From Acinetobacter johnsonii CIP 64.6 (lineage in GTDB: Bacteria > Pseudomonadota > Gammaproteobacteria > Pseudomonadales > Moraxellaceae): a DNA stretch of 64,000 bases. Below the pieces are notes generated by a model that worked only from the letters and a program-made list of their open reading frames with translations, was not told the origin of the DNA and made no database searches. Position 1 is the stretch's first letter, and each line of letters starts with the position of its first letter. The stretch spans positions 261,794-325,793 of the forward strand of contig NZ_KB849230.1 of assembly GCF_000368045.1 (NCBI RefSeq). The letters run 5' to 3'. A program made the position numbers and the translations under genes. This document shows, piece after piece, positions 8,429 to 17,617 of this stretch.

Positions 8429-9475
8429 TCAAGCGCTTGCTGCGTATGAAGCCGAAAGTTCTTTACGAATAATTTCTGCACCTGCGCTTAACGCATTCAG
8501 CTTACCACGTGCCACTTCACGTGCTAAAGGTGCCATGCCACAGTTGGTAGATGGATAAAGCTTATCTGCATCGACAAACTGAAGCGCCTTACGTAGTGTA
8601 TTCGCAACTTCTTCAGGTGTTTCAACGGTGTTGGTTGCCACATCAATCGCACCGACCATGACTTTTTTACCGCGAATCAGCTCAATCAGATCCATTGGCA
8701 CACGCGAGTTTTGACATTCGAGTGAGATGATATCAACTTTAGATTGTTGCAGTTTAGGGAATGCTTCTTCGTATTGACGCCACTCTGAACCCAAGGTCTT
8801 TTTCCAATCGGTATTGGCTTTGATACCATAGCCATAGCAAATATGAACCGCAGTTTCACATTTCAGACCTTCAAGTGCTCGTTCAAGCGTTGCAACACCC
8901 CAATCATTCACTTCATCAAAGAACACATTAAATGCAGGCTCATCGAACTGAATAATATCCACGCCAGCAGCTTCTAGTTCTCTCGCTTCTTGATTGAGAA
9001 TTTTGGCAAATTCCCAAGCCAGTTTTTCACGACTTTTATAATGACCATCATACAGCGTGTCAATCATGGTCATTGGGCCAGGAAGCGCCCATTTAATCGG
9101 CTGATTTGTTTGGCTGCGTAAAAACTTAGCATCTTCAACAAATACCGGCTTTTGACGGCTTACTGCACCTACTACTGAGGGTACACTCGCATCATAACGA
9201 TTACGGATACGAACTGTTTCGCGTTTCTCAAAATCAACGCCATCCAGATGTTCAATAAACGTCGTCACAAAATGTTGGCGGGTTTGTTCGCCATCACTAA
9301 CGATATCAATGCCTGCATGTAGTTGTTCTTGTAATGACAAACGTAAAGCATCTTGTTTCGCTTCGAGTAATGCCTCACCTTCGAGTTTCCAAGGTGACCA
9401 AAGTTTCTCAGGCTCGGCAAGCCAAGAAGGTTTCGGTAAACTGCCCGCAGTTGATGTTGGTAATAAAATGGCCAT
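8429..9475 (-). CDS. mesD: Core methionine synthase MesD (MetE C-terminal-like)
   Basis: A 348-residue protein covering only the catalytic barrel of cobalamin-independent methionine synthase. The zinc ligands are all present: H211 and C213 (VHICYG), E253 (LECQ) and C312 (STNCGM). The homocysteine/methionine DIIQFDEPAF motif lies at 173-182. It lacks the N-terminal folate-binding half of MetE. Proteins of this type beside DUF1852 (MesX) belong to the MesD family of folate-independent methionine synthases described from Acinetobacter. It lies 37 bp after mesX in the same direction. A MetE-core fragment is the alternative reading, but length and neighbours argue for MesD. Confidence 0.88.
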   Translation of the reverse strand: MAILLPTSTAGSLPKPSWLAEPEKLWSPWKLEGEALLEAKQDALRLSLQEQLHAGIDIVSDGEQTRQHFVTTFIEHLDGVDFEKRETVRIRNRYDASVPSVVGAVSRQKPVFVEDAKFLRSQTNQPIKWALPGPMTMIDTLYDGHYKSREKLAWEFAKILNQEARELEAAGVDIIQFDEPAFNVFFDEVNDWGVATLERALEGLKCETAVHICYGYGIKANTDWKKTLGSEWRQYEEAFPKLQQSKVDIISLECQNSRVPMDLIELIRGKKVMVGAIDVATNTVETPEEVANTLRKALQFVDADKLYPSTNCGMAPLAREVARGKLNALSAGAEIIRKELSASYAASA

Positions 9476-9512
9476 TTTAAATCTTCTATCTCTATGTTCT
9501 ATTTCAGGTAAA

Positions 9513-10505
9513 TTAAGCAGTGTTGCTGTTTACGGTGTAATTCGCAGCCCATTGTTCAAGGATGTCTTGATAAGGCTTAATAAAGTTCTCTTCCGTCCAT
9601 TTACCTTGCTTAACCGCGAGCTGACCACGTTCAACACGGTCATAGACAATTTGTGTTAAGGAGTAATCTGGATACTCTAGGCTGGCTTGATAGACTTGGG
9701 ACGCTGATGAATTTGCATTGTAAATTTCAGGGCGATAAATCTTTTGGAAGGTTTCCATGGTGCTAATCGCACTAATCAATTCAAGATCGGTGTAATCACG
9801 CAGTAAATCACCTGCAAAATAGAATGCTAAAGGCGCAGCGCTCCCTTTCGGCATAAAGAAGCGAACCTGTAAGCCCATTTTATGGAAATACTCATCGGTA
9901 CGTGAATATTCATCTTGTTTATACTCAACGCCTAAAACAGGATGCTCATTGGCAGTACGGTGATACTTCTTCGCTGTTGAAACACTCAAACAAATCACAG
10001 GCTGTTGATTAAACTCTGCTTTAAACGTCTCTGAGTTCACCAAATATTGATACAGCTTGCCATGTAGATCACCAAAACCTTCAGGTGCATACGACTTCGA
10101 ATTCTCTTTATTATGTTCTTTCAGCACCACGCTAAAATCGTAGTCACGTACATAAGATGAGAAGCTATTCCCAATCATGCCTTCAATACGTTGATGGGTG
10201 TGATGATCTGTAATTGTGCTTTTCAGCATTTCAATGATAGGGAAAGCTTGACCATTCCCCTCAATGTCTAAATTTGCAGAAATAATATCGATTTCAAGCG
10301 AATAACGATCACCATTCGGGTTATCTGTTTGTGCTAAGGCATTGAAACGATTATTAATCATACGAAGTGTATTACGTAGGTTCTGCTCACGGCTTTCACC
10401 ACGCGCCAAGTTAGCAAAGTTCGTCGTTAGACGTGTGTTATCTGCTGGTTGATAGTTTTCATCAAAACGAATGCGTTTAATTGAACATGCAAACTCTGTA
10501 CTCAT
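9513..10505 (-). CDS. mesX: MesX (DUF1852), accessory protein for MesD
   Basis: A 330-residue soluble protein matching DUF1852 by its opening (MSTEFACSIKRIRFDENYQPADNTRLTTNFANLARG) and by its position directly upstream of mesD. MesX is required with MesD for methionine synthesis in Acinetobacter and probably takes part in the methyl-donor chemistry, which is not fully known. It is the first gene of the operon. A TGAA-N5-TTCA box 35 bp upstream suggests MetR-type control. No membrane segment or signal peptide is visible. Confidence 0.88.
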   Translation of the reverse strand: MSTEFACSIKRIRFDENYQPADNTRLTTNFANLARGESREQNLRNTLRMINNRFNALAQTDNPNGDRYSLEIDIISANLDIEGNGQAFPIIEMLKSTITDHHTHQRIEGMIGNSFSSYVRDYDFSVVLKEHNKENSKSYAPEGFGDLHGKLYQYLVNSETFKAEFNQQPVICLSVSTAKKYHRTANEHPVLGVEYKQDEYSRTDEYFHKMGLQVRFFMPKGSAAPLAFYFAGDLLRDYTDLELISAISTMETFQKIYRPEIYNANSSASQVYQASLEYPDYSLTQIVYDRVERGQLAVKQGKWTEENFIKPYQDILEQWAANYTVNSNTA

Positions 10506-10539
10506 GGCGATCTGTTACCCTATATTTCTGCGATAAAAC

Positions 10540-10552
10540 TGAATTTCTTTCA
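10540..10552 (-). promoter_or_regulatory. Candidate MetR box upstream of mesX
   Basis: TGAATTTCTTTCA fits the MetR consensus TGAA-N5-TTCA exactly and lies 35 bp before the mesX start. No metR is in the window. The rest of the gap to 11402 has a LysR-type site (11191-11208) but no gene I can support. Confidence 0.55.
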
Positions 10553-11190
10553 TGCTCTTTCTAGACTGTCCAATTTTCTTGTTGGATCTTTCTAGCAAAT
10601 CATCTTTCCAGCCTTCTCATATTTTTCTGAGCATCAGGCTAAGAAGCAACGATGAATATGATCTATCGTTAAGAGCGTGGTTTAATTTATACCTGAATGA
10701 TCACATGAATAAAAATGATTTAATCTCACACCAAAGTGAACTAAATTCATGTTTAGAAATTCTGTCGCTTTAACAATGAATTGTGCGTGGATAATTTTTT
10801 GTGGATGTACGAAAGGAAAGAATGAAAACATCAAGCCCTCGTGCGTGAGCTGTGAAAAGTCATGATATTGCTCAATCAACGTCATCAACACGCTACATCT
10901 CTTTTTTAATTATCTATTTAAATCAGAAACTTAAAGTCATGAGATGATTATTAAAATATTAGATAAAACAGGCAATTCAATGGTTTTGTCTGTGGGAAAA
11001 TTAAGAGTGCAAGCTTGGTTTTGAGTTCTTGTATTTATTAACTTTGGCTCCTCTTTCTGACCTTGGCTCTTCCTCACAGAATCAGGAAATTTAATATCTT
11101 TCCTATCACCAATCAGAATGAAAAAAACAAACATTCGGTCGTTATATTAAAAACAGCTCACCTATATCAAGTAAAACTAAATAATCATCT

Positions 11191-11208
11191 CATGCATTTT
11201 TTGCATAA
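11191..11208 (+). promoter_or_regulatory. Candidate LysR operator upstream of the symporter gene
   Basis: CATGCATTTTTTGCATAA contains the 15-bp palindrome ATGCA-N5-TGCAT. The identical 18 bp occur in reverse orientation at 13755-13772 upstream of aspA. It has LTTR-site geometry. It lies about 195 bp before the symporter start. Confidence 0.65.
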
Positions 11209-11402
11209 CTGAATTAAAAATTGCATTGTCGTTTTTTTAAAAAAAAAGTAACACTTGCCACAGTTAAATCCCCAATCGACGATTTAGCACTCAATATCTA
11301 AAGCAATGCCTCTATAAATTGATCAACATGGAATGTCATCAATGCCTTGCTACATAAGGCCAAAAGTTGATGAAAAGAAGATTAAAAGAAGGAACGATAA
11401 GT

Positions 11403-12701
11403 ATGAAGCAGAAGAAACTACTGAAATATATTCTGATTGCCATGATCTCTGGAATACTGATTGGATGGGCTTTTCATAGCACTTTAACGACTGCACAAAC
11501 CACAGAACTTGCCGCCTATTTTAAAATAGTGACCGATGTATTCTTAAGATTAATTAAAATGATTATTGCACCCTTAGTTTTTGCAACAATCGTTTCTGGT
11601 CTTGTCTCAATGGGAAAATCCTCTTCTCTGGGATCAATTACCTTAAAGGCCATGAGTTGGTTCATTGGTGCATCATTTATTTCACTTTTACTGGGTATGG
11701 GCTTAGCCAATTTATTCCAACCTGGCGCTGGAATGAATCTCACCGTTCCTCAAACAGCGGTTGATATCGGTGTCAGTGCGACAAGTCTGAGCTTAGAAAG
11801 CTTCATTACGCATATTTTCCCGCGTAGTTTTGCTGAAGCCATGGCCAATAATGAGATATTACAGATTTTGGTTTTCTCAATTTTCTTTGGTTCCGCACTT
11901 GCCTATGTTCAACATCATAGTGAAGCGACCGTCATTGGCAAAATTATTGATGAACTCTGTAAGGTGATGTTCCGAATTACAGATTATGTCATGGCATTTG
12001 CACCTATCGCCGTTTTTGCAGCCATTGCTTCCGCGATTACCATCCAAGGCCCTAAACTGATTATCGATTATAGTATTTTCATTGGACAGTTCTATGTGGG
12101 ATTACTGGTGCTTTGGACTCTCCTGATTGCTTTCGGCTATATCTTCTTGAAAAAAGATATTTTTAGATTGATGCGAATCGTGCGTGAACCCACCATGTTG
12201 GCCTTTGCGACCGCAAGTAGTGAATCGGCTTATCCAAAGACCATGGAAGCTTTGGATAAATTCGGTGTGCCTAAACGTATTACCAGTTTCGTTCTCCCTT
12301 TAGGTTATTCTTTCAACCTCGACGGCTCGATGATGTATATGGCATTTGCCGTGTTATTTATTGCACAAGCCTACAACATTGATTTAAGTTTTTCCCAGCA
12401 AGCACTCATACTCTTTACCCTCATGATTACGAGTAAAGGAATTGCAGGTGTTTCACGAGCATCCATTGTGGTGATTGCCTCAACACTGGCCATGTTCAAG
12501 CTTCCTGAAGCCGGTATTCTATTAATTTTAGCGATTGATCAGTTTTTAGATATGGGTCGTACGGCAACCAATGTGATTGGAAATAGTATTGCAACTGCCG
12601 TGATTGCACGCACTGAGGGCAATAAAGATGAGCTTACGGAGCAAGAAGATATTATGGTGAACAACATTCCTCCCGTAAACCAATTGGCCGATAATAGTTA
12701 G
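11403..12701 (+). CDS. Dicarboxylate/amino acid:cation symporter (DAACS family)
   Basis: A 432-residue inner-membrane protein with about eight helices and two re-entrant loops. The family signatures are present: the serine-rich FATASSESAYP in hairpin 1, and GYSFNLDGSMMY followed by the FTLMITSKGIAGV hairpin 2 that bind substrate and cations. I start it at ATG 11403 (MKQKKLLKY) with AAGGAA upstream. It lies beside an LTTR and aspA, sharing an operator-like sequence with aspA, so L-aspartate (perhaps also fumarate or glutamate) is the likely substrate. The closest named relatives are GltP and DctA. Confidence 0.88.
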   Translation: MKQKKLLKYILIAMISGILIGWAFHSTLTTAQTTELAAYFKIVTDVFLRLIKMIIAPLVFATIVSGLVSMGKSSSLGSITLKAMSWFIGASFISLLLGMGLANLFQPGAGMNLTVPQTAVDIGVSATSLSLESFITHIFPRSFAEAMANNEILQILVFSIFFGSALAYVQHHSEATVIGKIIDELCKVMFRITDYVMAFAPIAVFAAIASAITIQGPKLIIDYSIFIGQFYVGLLVLWTLLIAFGYIFLKKDIFRLMRIVREPTMLAFATASSESAYPKTMEALDKFGVPKRITSFVLPLGYSFNLDGSMMYMAFAVLFIAQAYNIDLSFSQQALILFTLMITSKGIAGVSRASIVVIASTLAMFKLPEAGILLILAIDQFLDMGRTATNVIGNSIATAVIARTEGNKDELTEQEDIMVNNIPPVNQLADNS

Positions 12702-12724
12702 AACTATTTATAGAGAAAATAAAA

Positions 12725-12777
12725 GGTGATTTTTAAATAGTAAGTAAAGTCCTTTATTTACTATTCATAAAATCACC
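12725..12777. terminator. Long hairpin between convergent symporter and LysR genes
   Basis: A two-part stem: GGTGATTTT/AAAATCACC outside and AATAGTAAGTAAAG/CTTTATTTACTATT inside. It lies between the convergent ends, so it probably stops transcription from both sides. Confidence 0.65.
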
Positions 12778-12824
12778 ATATTTATTATTAACAACGATTA
12801 ACTAAAATAATTCATAAAATCCAA

Positions 12825-13715
12825 TTATTTATTTTTCTGAATTAAAATATTCCAAATATAATTAATTCGATTTGAAAATGACATTTCTCGTTTAACCAGA
12901 TAGACATCTTGAAATAAATAGTACTGCTTACCATCCAGTACTTTTAATTTATTTTCTTGGATTTCTCTTTCAACCAATAATTTAGGCAGCCATGCCACAC
13001 CTAAACCTTGTAATACCAACTCTTTTAAATCACCTGCATTATCCGTCTCATATAAAGTTCTATAATCCAACTTATTTTCAATCGCTTCATCCACACAGTT
13101 TCTTAAATATGCTTGTTTACTATAAGACAACAAAGGAAATGACTGATCGAGTGAATATTTGGCAGTCCCGTCATGATCTAAGGCCGTCACCGGGAGTATT
13201 TCCATTTCAACAATTTTATGAAATTCGAACAAAGAACGATCGAATTGTTCTAATGTTTTTTGATCACAATAACTGATTAAAAAATCACACGAGCCATCTT
13301 TTAATAAGCGCATCCCCTGTTTGAAATTTGAGGCAATAATTTCCAATTTTAAGTCCGTCATATCCATAGATAACTCATGAATAAAGCGGGGGAAAAACTG
13401 GGTAATGAGCGAGTGTGACACTGCAAACTTGACGGTTAACTCATCATGTTTCACATTCTTTTCTAAATATTTTATTGTTGTAGTGAGTTGATTTTGTATA
13501 TTTTTTGCCGAAGCCAGTAAAACTTGCCCCGCTTCTGTGAAATCAATATTTTTACTATATCTTTTCAAAATTTGGAAACCCAATGAGTTTTCAATATTCT
13601 GAATTCTGCGCGTAAAGGCAGACTGCGTGACATGTCGTAGAGCTGCTGCTTGAGATATCGATTTTTCTTGCTCTAATGCAAGTAAATCTTCAATCCATCG
13701 AATTTCTAAAGTCAT
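12825..13715 (-). CDS. LysR-family regulator of the aspartate module (AalR-like)
   Basis: A 296-residue LTTR with the HTH at residues 1-60 (LEIRWIEDLLALEQEKSISQAAALRHVTQSAFTRRIQNIE) and a type-2 periplasmic-binding effector domain. It is divergent from aspA and convergent with the symporter. Identical palindromes lie upstream of both. In A. baylyi, LTTRs (AalR, DarR) control aspartate uptake and aspartase, and this gene fits the AalR role. I rely on arrangement for that match. Effector binding by aspartate or fumarate is an inference. Confidence 0.85.
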   Translation of the reverse strand: MTLEIRWIEDLLALEQEKSISQAAALRHVTQSAFTRRIQNIENSLGFQILKRYSKNIDFTEAGQVLLASAKNIQNQLTTTIKYLEKNVKHDELTVKFAVSHSLITQFFPRFIHELSMDMTDLKLEIIASNFKQGMRLLKDGSCDFLISYCDQKTLEQFDRSLFEFHKIVEMEILPVTALDHDGTAKYSLDQSFPLLSYSKQAYLRNCVDEAIENKLDYRTLYETDNAGDLKELVLQGLGVAWLPKLLVEREIQENKLKVLDGKQYYLFQDVYLVKREMSFSNRINYIWNILIQKNK

Positions 13716-13754
13716 AACTCATTCTTCACTCATCCTTTGATCAATTATAATCTA

Positions 13755-13772
13755 TTATGCAAAAAATGCATG
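13755..13772 (-). promoter_or_regulatory. Candidate LysR operator between LysR gene and aspA
   Basis: The reverse complement of the 18-bp site at 11191-11208, with no mismatch. It lies in the divergent promoter region, 78 bp before aspA and 40 bp before the LysR start, so it could serve activation of aspA and self-repression. Confidence 0.7.
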
Positions 13773-13849
13773 TAGTAATATATTTTTACATTAGAAAAAA
13801 AACCGTGCACACTTTAATATCGATTTATTCGAGATTAGAGTCTATTTAA

Positions 13850-15268
13850 ATGAACATTAAGATTAACACACGCGTTGAAAAGGATTTATTAGGACATAAA
13901 GAAATTCCTGCTCATTGCTATTATGGTGTACAAACTTTAAGAGCTTTAGAGAACTTTAATTTAAGTCCAAATAAACTCAATCAATTCCCTGTTTTTATTA
14001 ATGCCCTTGCAATGGTTAAAGCTGCATGCGCAGAAGCCAACTTTAAACTCAATAAACTTGAAGAAAATAAATACAATGCTATTCAGTATGCATGTGAACA
14101 AATTATTAATTATAAATATCATGACCAATTTCCAATTGATATGATTCAAGGTGGTGCGGGAACATCCACCAATATGAATATCAATGAAGTACTGGCTAAT
14201 ATTGGATTAGAACATTTAGAGCATTTAAAAGGCGAATATCAATATTTACATCCAAATAATGATATTAATATGTCTCAATCAACCAATGATGTCTATCCAA
14301 CAGCAATTAAAGTGGGTTTAATTTTTGCAATAGATCAATTGAATAGCCCGTTTCAAAATTTAATTCAAAGTTTTAAGAATAAATCAGATGAGTTTTCGCA
14401 TATCTTAAAAATGGGTCGTACCCAATTGCAAGATGCCGTTCCAATGACCTTGGGTCAAGAATTTGGCGCATTTGCAAATACCTTACAAAATGATTTAAAC
14501 AAGCTCAATGACATCATGCCGTCTGCTTTAAGTGTTGTAAATTTAGGCGGAACAGCTATTGGAACAGGGATCAATACCGAAGTTAAGTATCGTGAATATG
14601 CCATCGCAGCATTGTCTGAAATTACGCAAAAGCAGATCAACAGTTCACCTGATTTAATTGAAGCAACCTCAGATATGGGTGATTTCGTTTTATTATCGAG
14701 CTTCTTAAAACGTACCGCGACTAAACTCTCAAAAATTGCCAATGACCTGCGTTTGCTTTCTAGTGGCCCTCGTACTGGTCTGAATGAAATCCATTTAGAA
14801 CCGCGTCAACCAGGCAGCTCAATTATGCCTGGCAAAGTGAACCCAGTTATTCCAGAAGCAATGAATTTAGTGTGTTTTCAAGTGATTGCAAATGATTTGG
14901 CCATTACTTTGGCGGCCGAAGCAGGTCAGCTACAGCTCAATGCGATGGAGCCGTTAATTGCTTTTAAACTGTTCGAATCGATCGATTTGTTAGGTAAAGC
15001 GATGCAAATGTTCCAATACAAATGTATTGAAAACATCCGTGCCAATGCTGAACACTGTCAGGCCAATGTAGATAATTCAATTGGCATTATTACTGCACTC
15101 AACCCATATTTGGGTTATGAAACAACGACTCGTATTGCAAAACAAGCGAATGAAACTGGTCAAAGTGTATTGGCTTTAATTAAAGCTGAAAACCTATTGT
15201 CTGATCAAATTTTGGCTGATGTGCTATCGATCAAAAATATGGTTCATCCTCAGCAATCTTTATCATGA
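13850..15268 (+). CDS. aspA: Aspartate ammonia-lyase
   Basis: A 472-residue fumarase/aspartase-superfamily enzyme. The signature loop GSSIMPGKVNP (about residues 321-331) holds the catalytic serine. The substrate-binding segments GGAGTSTNMN, SQSTNDVYPTA and GRTQLQDAVPMTLGQEF are all present. It converts L-aspartate to fumarate and ammonia in the cytoplasm. Its neighbours (a dicarboxylate/amino-acid symporter and an LTTR with shared operator) favour aspartase over class II fumarase. Two strong terminators follow. Confidence 0.9.
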   Translation: MNIKINTRVEKDLLGHKEIPAHCYYGVQTLRALENFNLSPNKLNQFPVFINALAMVKAACAEANFKLNKLEENKYNAIQYACEQIINYKYHDQFPIDMIQGGAGTSTNMNINEVLANIGLEHLEHLKGEYQYLHPNNDINMSQSTNDVYPTAIKVGLIFAIDQLNSPFQNLIQSFKNKSDEFSHILKMGRTQLQDAVPMTLGQEFGAFANTLQNDLNKLNDIMPSALSVVNLGGTAIGTGINTEVKYREYAIAALSEITQKQINSSPDLIEATSDMGDFVLLSSFLKRTATKLSKIANDLRLLSSGPRTGLNEIHLEPRQPGSSIMPGKVNPVIPEAMNLVCFQVIANDLAITLAAEAGQLQLNAMEPLIAFKLFESIDLLGKAMQMFQYKCIENIRANAEHCQANVDNSIGIITALNPYLGYETTTRIAKQANETGQSVLALIKAENLLSDQILADVLSIKNMVHPQQSLS

Positions 15269-15290
15269 TTTATTAGCATTTCGTATTTTT

Positions 15291-15320
15291 AAAAAGGGAT
15301 CTCATCAGAGGTCCCTTTTT
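15291..15320 (+). terminator. aspA terminator 1
   Basis: AAAAAGGGATCTC / GAGGTCCCTTTTT stem with ATCA loop and T-tract. Confidence 0.85.
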
Positions 15321-15413
15321 ATAGAGAGGAAAAGTATGCTATGTCACTCGTATTAACTGAACATTTTTATTCTATAAAGCTCTTTTTTAAATACCAAATT
15401 TGCCTAGTCATAA

Positions 15414-15445
15414 AAAAAGAACTTGATATAAATCAAGTTCTTTTT
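15414..15445. terminator. aspA terminator 2 (bidirectional)
   Basis: Perfect stem AAAAAGAACTTGAT / ATCAAGTTCTTTTT (loop ATAA-type), with T-tracts on both strands. It is the last clearly core-genome feature before the island. Confidence 0.8.
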
Positions 15446-15665
15446 CACTTCATACAATATTTACATATTATACAAGTTAGAACGGATATACCCACCAAAA
15501 ACACATAATTATTTATATTACAACAACTTAAATTAAAATGTTAAATTTTTTGTATTTATTAAGACAAAATATTTAACATTTTTAACTTCCTTTACAAAGA
15601 ATTATGAAAACTTTGATTTGCCATAGTAAATATAGAATAATTATGAAATGAATGTGAACTAAGGC

Positions 15666-17615
15666 TTAACCATCTATTGTATCTTGAAAAGCTTTTCTAA
15701 AATTTTCACCAATATCTTTAGAATGGATATAAATTCCTATTTCATGATAAGGATCTGTTGCATTACTCACAGATGCATTAGATGACAACCAATTAAGACT
15801 GCTAATAACAATATCATTATCATCCCAAACAAGAACCTTAGAATGACTTTTCTTCCTAGGATTAATATTAGGTGTATGTAGTTGAATATCAATTTTGTAT
15901 TCAGGCTGCTTAAGTAATTCTCTTAATTTCAATTCATCATTGTGAGTAAAATTTTCAGATTTTTCTGAAAAAAATACTATTTTCTTTGCATTATGGTTAT
16001 TTTTAATTGAATCAAAAATTGGCTTTCGAGAAACATTACTTAATTTGTCACTTGTAATGAGAATTAATTTTTTAGCGTTTACTTTAGCCTTTTCAACAAG
16101 GCTATAATGCTGATTCTTGTAAACAATTGCTAAATTAGCAAATTCAGTATCATTAGATTCTCTTTGATTAAATAAGAGCACATCCTTAGCCAAATCAGAA
16201 AAATAATTATACAAATCATTAGAGTGAAAGTCTTTAGCACTGCATAGAATACTAGATATCCTTAAAAAATCATGAACTATTTGATTATTTTTAATAATTA
16301 CAGAAGCCTCAAATCTATCAAAGTTACTATAGAAAAAATTACATGAACCTAATAAAAGACTTGGGCCCCATTCATTATGATGTGTAATTATAAATTTAGA
16401 ATGAGAACCAGTTTTTTTGTGATCATTTAATTGAAGTGGAGTAATATTTTCAAGAGTACATTCTTCATTGAATCTATCTAGTAATTTTTCAATTCTATAG
16501 ATTTCATCTAAGGATTTTACTAACTTAATTTGTGAGCTGTCATCAACATCTAAATCATCAGCGTCTGGCTTATCCTTACCAAATAATATAGTAACTTCAA
16601 CTCCTCGTTTAAGAGCATTTTTTAATTCAAAACCTATTTCAGTCCATTCAAGTAATTTTTTATTATATAATGAACGTTCTGAGATAAAAGTGGAGTGTAT
16701 TACCAAGTATTTACTAGAGTTTCTTATTAAATCTAAAAATATAATTTTATGATCATCACCACCATATATAGTTCTAATATTTTCAGCACTCGTTTTATAA
16801 AATTTCAATAATGGCTCTTTAGAATTTAAAACAAACTGATTTATATTTGATTCTGATCCAGAAGTTATGGTTTTTTCTTTATTAAATTCTAAATCATTAA
16901 TAACTTGATCTGCTAAAATAGAAAATTTAAGTTTCACCTCATTAAGTAATTCAAGTGTAAAAATATTTGAATAGTCTTCATTAAATTCAATTTTTTTACA
17001 TTTTTTATCAAAAATCGTATCCAACAAAATATATCTTGTTTCATTAAGTGTTATATTCCCACTAGTAAACTCTAAATCCTCAATATGCTCTCCAGAATAA
17101 GTTACACACTTTTTAACTGCTTCGGTATCAGGAAAACATGATTTAAACGGTAGATTTAAGAATTTTATCTTAATACCATCCTCTATTAATTCTTGTATTC
17201 TAAGAAATGACTCAACTCTTAGTGGATTGTTTTTTAACAACCCATAATACCTATTACCAATAGGATCAAAAACATAATCTCTGGTTCTATAATACTTTTC
17301 TGAAAATTGAGGTATGGTATCAAACTCTGAAATATATTTTCCTAATTTAGTAATTGTAAAAACATATGTATTTTCTATTGGTATGATTTCCACCCAATTA
17401 TTTGATACAAAAGGAAGAACAATTTGAATTACTATTTGACGTTTCAAATTAGAATATTGTTCTAATATTTCTAATGATACTGATGAATCTGCAATTCTCC
17501 TTAAAAATAATAAATCTAACACTGACCACTCAGACTTTCTTGTAATAGTAAATTTATTTTTTCCATAAAAAAAAGGAACAGCTAATTTTAAATCTTCATA
17601 TCTATTATATTTCAT
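15666..17615 (-). CDS. Mokosh-type phospholipase D-like protein (MkoB-like)
   Basis: A 649-residue protein with two PLD half-sites. HSKFII (about residues 402-407), followed by GSCNFFYSN, is the first. HSKVLVWDD (about 590-598), followed by SSLNWLSSNAS, is the second and fully matches HxKx4D. In the first site the Asp of HKD is not conserved. PLD-fold enzymes of this kind cut nucleic acids. The N-terminal 130 residues include a helical/winged-helix-like part with no clear family. It starts 2 bases after the stop of the helicase gene, so the pair is co-transcribed. Helicase-kinase plus PLD is the type I Mokosh arrangement. The exact target of the nuclease is unknown. Confidence 0.78.
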   Translation of the reverse strand: MKYNRYEDLKLAVPFFYGKNKFTITRKSEWSVLDLLFLRRIADSSVSLEILEQYSNLKRQIVIQIVLPFVSNNWVEIIPIENTYVFTITKLGKYISEFDTIPQFSEKYYRTRDYVFDPIGNRYYGLLKNNPLRVESFLRIQELIEDGIKIKFLNLPFKSCFPDTEAVKKCVTYSGEHIEDLEFTSGNITLNETRYILLDTIFDKKCKKIEFNEDYSNIFTLELLNEVKLKFSILADQVINDLEFNKEKTITSGSESNINQFVLNSKEPLLKFYKTSAENIRTIYGGDDHKIIFLDLIRNSSKYLVIHSTFISERSLYNKKLLEWTEIGFELKNALKRGVEVTILFGKDKPDADDLDVDDSSQIKLVKSLDEIYRIEKLLDRFNEECTLENITPLQLNDHKKTGSHSKFIITHHNEWGPSLLLGSCNFFYSNFDRFEASVIIKNNQIVHDFLRISSILCSAKDFHSNDLYNYFSDLAKDVLLFNQRESNDTEFANLAIVYKNQHYSLVEKAKVNAKKLILITSDKLSNVSRKPIFDSIKNNHNAKKIVFFSEKSENFTHNDELKLRELLKQPEYKIDIQLHTPNINPRKKSHSKVLVWDDNDIVISSLNWLSSNASVSNATDPYHEIGIYIHSKDIGENFRKAFQDTIDG

Positions 17616-17617
17616 TA

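Noticed and set aside
10552..11134. Three short frames (65-73 residues) in the mesX-symporter gap
   Set aside because: They overlap each other or regulatory sequence, lack ribosome sites and show no protein-like composition.
15539..15665. A complete IS or transposon end at the left of the island
   Set aside because: No transposase or defined terminal repeat there; only the short inverted pairs and the AGAACGGA repeat, reported as island ends.
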